DNA from: JALORV01 sp963775635
GTDB taxonomy: Bacteria > Pseudomonadota > Gammaproteobacteria > Burkholderiales > Burkholderiaceae_F
Length of the DNA: 64,000 nucleotides
Reading direction: 5' to 3'
Assembly (NCBI GenBank): GCA_963775635.1
Contig: CAVZJO010000013.1
Coordinates: 1 to 64,000, forward strand
How positions within the stretch are numbered: position 1 is the stretch's first letter; the number at the start of each line of letters is the position of its first letter. A model generated the notes under the pieces. That model saw only the letters and a program-made list of their open reading frames with translations. It searched no databases and had not been told where the DNA came from. The position numbers and the translations under genes are program-made. Of this stretch, positions 59,885-64,000 are shown one piece after another.

Positions 59885-61087
59885 ATGCCCATCGCTCCCG
59901 CTACCGCCTCCATCGTCAGAGCTGAACCGGCGGCTGCACCGGAGCGCTTGGGCCTCGATGTAGTCGAGTCGCACGTGACCCTGCCGCCTACGCGACTGGC
60001 GGTTGAGGCGCGCGGCTTGGCGCTGGGAATACTCGCGACCCTCGCAATCGTGTTCACTCTGTCGTGGGCGCAGGCCTTCCTGGTACCACTGCTGCTCGGC
60101 GTCGTCATTGCCTACACCCTGAACCCTCTGGTCGCCTGGCTCGAACGGGTCATGGTCCCGCGCGTTGCCGGCACCGTCATCGTGATGGCAGGCGTCGCAA
60201 CTGCAGCGGTTCTATGCATCTATTCGTTACGCGGCGAGATGCAGACCATCATCGAGCAGCTGCCCGAAGCAGCGACCAAGTTCTCCACGGCGCTGGCCCG
60301 CGTGCGCATCAGCCAGAACGACACCATGCAGAAGATCCAGAACGCCGCGACCGAAGTGGAAACCGCGACGGCGCGCGCCACCGGCGGCGCCGTGGCTCCG
60401 CGCCAGCCTGCCACTCACGTCATCGTGGACTTACCCAAGTTCAAGCTCAGCGACTACCTGTGGGCCGGTTCGATGGGCGCGGTCGGAGCAATGGGCCAGG
60501 CGGCGATGGTCGTCTTCCTGGTGTTCTTCCTGCTGCTCGGTGGCGAAACCTTCAAGCGAAAGCTGGTGCGTGTGACGGGGCCATCGCTGTCGAAAAGAAA
60601 GATCACGGTCCACATCCTCGACGACATCAATGGTTCGATCCAGAAGTACATGCTGATGCTGCTGGCGACGAATCTGCTGGTCGTCCTGCTGAGCTGGATG
60701 GCATTCCGCGCCATCGGCCTCGAAAACGCCGGAGCCTGGGCCGTGGCGGCCGGAATCTTCCACATCGTTCCCTATCTCGGGCCTGCGATTGCCGCCGGCG
60801 CTACCGCAATGGCCGCCTTCATGCAGTTCGACTCGTTTGCCATGGCGCTGCTGACGGGCGGCGCCGTGCTGACGGTTGCTACTTTCGTCGGAACCTTTGT
60901 CACCACCTGGATGACCGGACGAATTGCGCACATGAACTCGGCAGCGGTGTTCGTTTCACTGCTGTTCTGGGGATGGCTGTGGGGCATCTGGGGCATGCTG
61001 CTCAGCATTCCGATCATCGTCATCGTCAAGGTCGTGTCGCAGCACATAGAACCGTTACACCCCCTGGCCGAATTGCTGGGGGAATGA
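59885..61087 (+). CDS. AI-2E family transporter
   Basis: 400 residues, about eight membrane helices with the long soluble loop after helix 3 (residues 115-190). Landmarks: F-L-V-P-L-L-L-G-V-V-I-A-Y-T-L-N-P-L, H-I-V-P-Y-L-G-P-A-I-A-A-G and G-W-L-W-G-I-W-G-M-L-L-S-I-P-I. This UPF0118 family includes Na+/H+ antiporters and autoinducer exporters; the substrate is unknown. Confidence 0.93.
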   Translation: MPIAPATASIVRAEPAAAPERLGLDVVESHVTLPPTRLAVEARGLALGILATLAIVFTLSWAQAFLVPLLLGVVIAYTLNPLVAWLERVMVPRVAGTVIVMAGVATAAVLCIYSLRGEMQTIIEQLPEAATKFSTALARVRISQNDTMQKIQNAATEVETATARATGGAVAPRQPATHVIVDLPKFKLSDYLWAGSMGAVGAMGQAAMVVFLVFFLLLGGETFKRKLVRVTGPSLSKRKITVHILDDINGSIQKYMLMLLATNLLVVLLSWMAFRAIGLENAGAWAVAAGIFHIVPYLGPAIAAGATAMAAFMQFDSFAMALLTGGAVLTVATFVGTFVTTWMTGRIAHMNSAAVFVSLLFWGWLWGIWGMLLSIPIIVIVKVVSQHIEPLHPLAELLGE

Positions 61088-61171
61088 CTCGAGTAACGCC
61101 AGAAAGCCGATCGCCGCGCTATCGGCGGCGACCGTTGCCCGAACCCATGCGGGTACGATTTCGCTGCCCCG

Positions 61172-61852
61172 ATGAGCAGATCAAATACCGGCAAGACTGC
61201 GTGGATCATCCGCATTGGCGCCATGCAGCGCCTGGCGGTGGTGATTGCCGTCGGCGTCGCCGCCTACCTGGCTCAGCCGAATTCGATCTCCTGGCACACG
61301 CGCGCAGTAGTGAGCTGGGATCTCAGCGTGTTGATCTATCTTGGCCTGGCATGGTGGCTCATCGCGAGCACTGACGCCGCCATGACGCGCGACCACGCGT
61401 TGAGCCAGGACCAAAGCGTCTACGTCATCTTCCTGTTCGTGGTCGTTGCCGCCTTCGCCAGCGTCGTCGCGATCGGCTTTGTCGTCAGCACCATTCGGGA
61501 ACTCGACCCCTGGTCCAAGGCGTGGCATCTCGCCCTGACCATTGGCGCCTTGATTTCATCATGGCTATTGATTCAAACGGTGTTTGCGTTTCACTACGCC
61601 CGTCGCTACTACGCAATCCTGCACCGGCAGCGCACTGCAACGCCCGAGCTGCTGTTCCCGGGAGGCAAGGAGCCCGACTATCTTGACTTTGCCTACTACT
61701 CGTTCGTTGTCGGGATGACCTCACAGGTTTCCGACGTCGCGGTGACAGCGCGACAAATGCGCGGGCTCACGCTGGTTCACAGTGTGCTGGCCTTCGTATT
61801 CAACATCGCGGTGCTGGCTCTCAGCATCAACATCATCGCCAGCGTGATCTAG
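61172..61852 (+). CDS. DUF1345 membrane protein
   Basis: 226 residues with four to five membrane helices. Family marks: W-D-L-S-V-L-I-Y-L-G-L-A-W, D-Q-S-V-Y-V-I-F-L, F-H-Y-A-R-R-Y-Y, and the conserved P-D-Y-L-D-F-A-Y-Y-S-F-V-V-G-M-T-S-Q-V-S-D-V. Function unknown; often found with stress genes. Confidence 0.92.
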   Translation: MSRSNTGKTAWIIRIGAMQRLAVVIAVGVAAYLAQPNSISWHTRAVVSWDLSVLIYLGLAWWLIASTDAAMTRDHALSQDQSVYVIFLFVVVAAFASVVAIGFVVSTIRELDPWSKAWHLALTIGALISSWLLIQTVFAFHYARRYYAILHRQRTATPELLFPGGKEPDYLDFAYYSFVVGMTSQVSDVAVTARQMRGLTLVHSVLAFVFNIAVLALSINIIASVI

Positions 61853-61905
61853 TCCCCTTCGCCGGCGGCTGGCGTCTGGCAATCGACGAGGCGCTCGGAA
61901 AACAA

Positions 61906-62106
61906 CTATTTCTTGCTGTCGCCCTTGGCCGCGTCCTGAATACTTTCGCCGGCCTTCTCCACCTGCTGTCCAACCTTTTCGACTGTTTGGTCGACAACCT
62001 TGCCGGCCTGCTCGGCCGGGCCTTCCTTCTTCTGACAGCCGGAAAGCGCTCCAAGCATCACACCCATCATCAGGGCGGTGCTGACGGTCCTGCCGAGCCT
62101 TAGCAT
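61906..62106 (-). CDS. Small lipoprotein
   Basis: 66 residues. Lipoprotein signal with lipobox L-S-G-C (Cys at 24), then an amphipathic, charged helix (V-V-D-Q-T-V-E-K-V-G-Q-Q-V-E-K-A). Family unknown; similar small helical lipoproteins occur beside CsbD genes. It lies 79 bases downstream of the glycine-zipper gene on the same strand. Confidence 0.82.
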   Translation of the reverse strand: MLRLGRTVSTALMMGVMLGALSGCQKKEGPAEQAGKVVDQTVEKVGQQVEKAGESIQDAAKGDSKK

Positions 62107-62185
62107 GTTTCTCTCCGCTTAGCCGATTGAAACGCACGCAAGTTTGAATGCGCCGGACCGACAGGGCCGGCGCCTCGCGCGTCGA

Positions 62186-62410
62186 TCACTTCTTGTCCTT
62201 GCTGACTTCGTGGCCGATGACGCCGCCGACAACAGCTCCGCCAACGGTTCCGACCGCACTGCCGCCCGTCAGGAGGGCTCCCCCGACCGCACCAGCACCC
62301 GCGCCTATCGCCGTGTTCTTGTCCTGCGTCGACATGCCGGCGCAGCCCGCCAATCCGATCAGCGCTACTGCCGACATTGCACTCAGGGTCCAACTCTGCA
62401 TCGTCTTCAT
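62186..62410 (-). CDS. Glycine-zipper lipoprotein
   Basis: 74 residues. Lipobox L-A-G-C followed by a glycine-zipper stretch (G-A-G-A-G-A-V-G-G-A-L-L and G-G-A-V-V-G-G-V-I-G-H). It resembles outer-membrane small lipoproteins such as OsmB/SlyB types, but is shorter. Probably in an operon with 61906-62106 and with the 62446-63060 gene. Confidence 0.87.
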   Translation of the reverse strand: MKTMQSWTLSAMSAVALIGLAGCAGMSTQDKNTAIGAGAGAVGGALLTGGSAVGTVGGAVVGGVIGHEVSKDKK

Positions 62411-62445
62411 TGAATGCTCCTAAAGGGGCTTCTCTCGTTGCCATC

Positions 62446-63060
62446 TCAAGACTTGCCGAAGCGCGCCTTCGCGCGATCCAGGCAAACATCCTTCGCCCCG
62501 CCCGCATAGACATCGCACTTTTCAACGGCGACCGCGTACTGAGCATCGTTCGTGACTTTCGCGGCTTCTTCACGTGCGGTCGCTGCCTGCGCGTTCGCCT
62601 TACTGAACGCGCTGGCCGATGTTTCATTGGCCACAGCCTTCGCATTCGCGGTCGTCAGTTGCGCCTTGGCGTCGGCCTTGGCGGCCGTCTCTACCGCTGT
62701 CGCTTCCTTGATGCAGACATCCTTCGCGTTGCCGGCCAGGTCATCGCATCGTTGCCGGGCCGCAGCATGATCGGCCTCCGCCTTGACCACGCGTATCTCA
62801 TTGCGAGACTTCAATGTGGGGCCATAGCTGGCATCGAGTTCCGCGCCTGCAACCTTGCCGCTGCCACTGGCCTCAACTTCACAGACGTCCCTTGCATTGC
62901 CGAACAGCGACGTGCAGGCAGCCTTGGCCGCCTTGCTCTCCGCGGCGATCCGGTTCTTGCCGGCCTGGTAGTCATCCTTAGGCACGCTCTGCGCCAGTGC
63001 AACGCCACCGAACGCGAGGCCCACCGCAAGCGCCAGCAATTTCAAATTGACTGTTTTCAC
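62446..63060 (-). CDS. Exported protein with three cysteine repeats
   Basis: 204 residues. Signal peptide (L-A-L-A-V-G-L-A-F-G-G-V-A-L-A). Three copies of a C-x(5-9)-A-[KR]-D-V-C unit: C-T-S-L-F-G-N-A-R-D-V-C, C-D-D-L-A-G-N-A-K-D-V-C, C-D-V-Y-A-G-G-A-K-D-V-C, each followed by a long alanine-rich helix. Each repeat could form one disulfide in the periplasm. Function unknown. It is divergent from the CsbD gene. Confidence 0.85.
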   Translation of the reverse strand: MKTVNLKLLALAVGLAFGGVALAQSVPKDDYQAGKNRIAAESKAAKAACTSLFGNARDVCEVEASGSGKVAGAELDASYGPTLKSRNEIRVVKAEADHAAARQRCDDLAGNAKDVCIKEATAVETAAKADAKAQLTTANAKAVANETSASAFSKANAQAATAREEAAKVTNDAQYAVAVEKCDVYAGGAKDVCLDRAKARFGKS

Positions 63061-63277
63061 TTTGATTCCTTGTTGAGGCAGGCATTGGAGTGATGCGCCG
63101 GCTAGCCAGGCCTAACTCTCACTTTTCATCACCAGGATCGCTCTGCATACAACTGTTGCGCTATGCGACGGTGCAGGATTGACACCCCTGCTGGCTCCGA
63201 TTTGTTGAGCTTATGAAGGGGCCGGCGCCATGTCTGTCTGCTGGCGCGCTTAGTGGCAACCGACCGCTGAGTCGTAT

Positions 63278-63291
63278 GTGTGCTACCGCAC
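63278..63291 (+). promoter_or_regulatory. Stress-region palindrome, copy 5
   Basis: GTGTGCTACCGCAC followed by CGACC, ending 151 bases before the CsbD start. It also lies in the divergent promoter of the 62446-63060 gene. Confidence 0.6.
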
Positions 63292-63398
63292 CGACCACGA
63301 CCGCGCCGAGTCGCTACTCTGATTTCCTGGATTGCAGCGAACACGCACATCAGCACGCATCTGCGAGGTGATGTCTGCAATCAATCGAATGCCATCCT

Positions 63399-63416
63399 GT
63401 TGGCGATTACGCCAAC
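63399..63416 (+). promoter_or_regulatory. Leader hairpin before CsbD
   Basis: GTTGGCG (63399-63405), loop ATTA, CGCCAAC (63410-63416): 7-bp stem ending 25 nt before the ATG at 63442. Confidence 0.55.
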
Positions 63417-63441
63417 CCATGCATCAACGAAGGGAAACACC

Positions 63442-63666
63442 ATGAATTGGGACGTCATTGAAGGGAACTGGAAACAGTTCAAAGGGCATGTGAAGGAGAA
63501 GTGGGGCAAGCTGACAGACGACAACCTCGACGCGATCGCCGGCAAGCGCGAACAGCTGGCGGGAAAGCTCCAGGAAACCTACGGGATCACCAAGGACCAA
63601 ACCGAGGTGCAGCTCAAGGCGTTTGAAGAAGTTCACAAGGACTACCAGCCAACACCATCCGTGTAG
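63442..63666 (+). CDS. CsbD family stress protein
   Basis: A 74-residue, complete CsbD protein: M-N-W-D-V-I-E-G-N-W-K-Q-F-K-G-H-V-K and K-W-G-K-L-T-D-D-N-L, then G-K-R-E-Q-L-A-G-K-L-Q. The family is induced in general stress and has no known enzymatic role. GAAGGGAAA precedes the ATG. The stem at 63399-63416 and the palindrome at 63278-63291 form its leader and probable control site. Confidence 0.95.
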   Translation: MNWDVIEGNWKQFKGHVKEKWGKLTDDNLDAIAGKREQLAGKLQETYGITKDQTEVQLKAFEEVHKDYQPTPSV

Positions 63667-63726
63667 TCCAGATCCAACGTGCCCGGCGAACTGCAGGGCA
63701 CGTCTACGGCGTTTTCGTCGTACTTG

Positions 63727-63767
63727 GGCTCCCCGCAGCACTCCCCCGGCGGGGAGCCATCTTTTTC
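63727..63767 (+). terminator. Rho-independent terminator after CsbD
   Basis: GGCTCCCCGC (63727-63736) pairs with GCGGGGAGCC (63749-63758), a 10-bp stem with a 12-base loop, followed by a run of five T (63762-63766). Confidence 0.9.
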
Positions 63768-63776
63768 CCAGCACGT

Positions 63777-64000
63777 TTACTGTCCCACGTGTGATCCCGC
63801 GGTGTCGCTGACAGAGCTCTGGTCGAGCCTGACGATGCTCGGGCGATTCGACATGGCGCCTTTGTTGCGAAACATGGCGAAGTCCGACCGCTGCAGAAGC
63901 TCGCTGTGCTCGCGCCCGTCGATCGGATAGACGGCCACTCCAATGCTGGCGGTCATCTGGATCGCACTCCCCCCGATGACATATGGCATCGCCAGGTTCG
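63777..64000 (-). CDS. GGDEF (diguanylate cyclase) protein, 3' end only
   Basis: The gene runs off the right edge; about 74 C-terminal residues are visible. They match the end of a GGDEF domain: N-L-A-M-P-Y-V-I-G-G-S-A-I-Q-M-T-A-S-I-G-V-A, then Y-P-I-D-G and L-L-Q-R-S-D-F-A-M-F-R-N-K. The active-site G-G-D-E-F lies outside the window, so activity cannot be judged. The enzyme would make c-di-GMP. Confidence 0.85.
   Translation of the reverse strand, partial: NLAMPYVIGGSAIQMTASIGVAVYPIDGREHSELLQRSDFAMFRNKGAMSNRPSIVRLDQSSVSDTAGSHVGQ

Noticed and set aside
63109..63116. GCCTAAC-like sequence near the divergent CsbD promoter
   Set aside because: No right core or hairpin of the attC type is nearby; probably chance.
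63155..63168. TTGCGCTATGCGAC, resembling the stress-region palindrome
   Set aside because: Only one half matches and the distance to a start (about 95 bases) differs from the other copies.

Overview
The window is 64 kb of GC-rich proteobacterial chromosome. Betaproteobacteria (Burkholderiales or a relative) is the most likely group, inferred from the phasin and PHB-depolymerase-type genes, the CsbD/DUF1345/AI-2E stress genes, the abundance of LysR, AraC and TetR regulators and the codon style. No rRNA or tRNA gene is visible, so the taxon is an inference. Genes are mostly single or in short operons on both strands. There is no phage, plasmid backbone or CRISPR array.

From 0 to about 46 kb the window is a mosaic of small detoxification and regulation modules, often a regulator beside or divergent from one or two enzymes. 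In order these include: a periplasmic Cu/Zn superoxide dismutase; a monooxygenase-like protein and a DUF1579 protein; a cupin-AraC regulator; a 1515-residue hybrid histidine kinase with six PAS domains; VOC proteins with AraC regulators; a PLP decarboxylase; a MAPEG-SDR-cupin-TetR operon; an ArsR-SRPBCC pair followed by a GFA-type zinc protein and a complete integron-type attC site; HxlR with an SDR; AlkB; LysR with azoreductase; ArsR with an MFS permease; an IS1111-type element; LysR with an AhpD-like protein and a PNPOx-like protein; a MerR-controlled glutathione transferase; AraC-VOC; LysE-type export; an unusual ferritin-like/4Fe-4S/double-CDGSH fusion; and several hydrolases and acetyltransferases. 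Operator-like palindromes lie inside the promoters of the MAPEG operon and the ArsR operon, and a MerR-type 19-bp spacer promoter precedes the transferase.

From 46 to 64 kb the content shifts to stress, redox and storage: a 5'-truncated fumC, hypothetical proteins, an RsbR-like sensor kinase, truncated hemoglobin, a double-domain SagB-type nitroreductase, a Crp/Fnr regulator, a CPA1 antiporter, a PHB-depolymerase-family esterase, a phasin, a secreted Tyr/Trp-rich protein, a ferritin-like protein, AI-2E and DUF1345 membrane proteins, small lipoproteins, CsbD, and the end of a GGDEF protein. A 14-bp palindrome (consensus GTGYGYTASCGCAC) occurs five times here and nowhere else that I noticed. 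In front of three genes it sits about 142-151 bp before the start codon, and each of those leaders also has a different-sequence hairpin ending 26-33 nt before the start. This is the best candidate here for an undescribed regulatory system.

At least nine genes that are otherwise conserved are interrupted by one-base shifts, some with two shifts that compensate each other. All lie before 54 kb. This points either to residual indel errors in the assembly or to active gene decay, and the affected entries should be read with that in mind.
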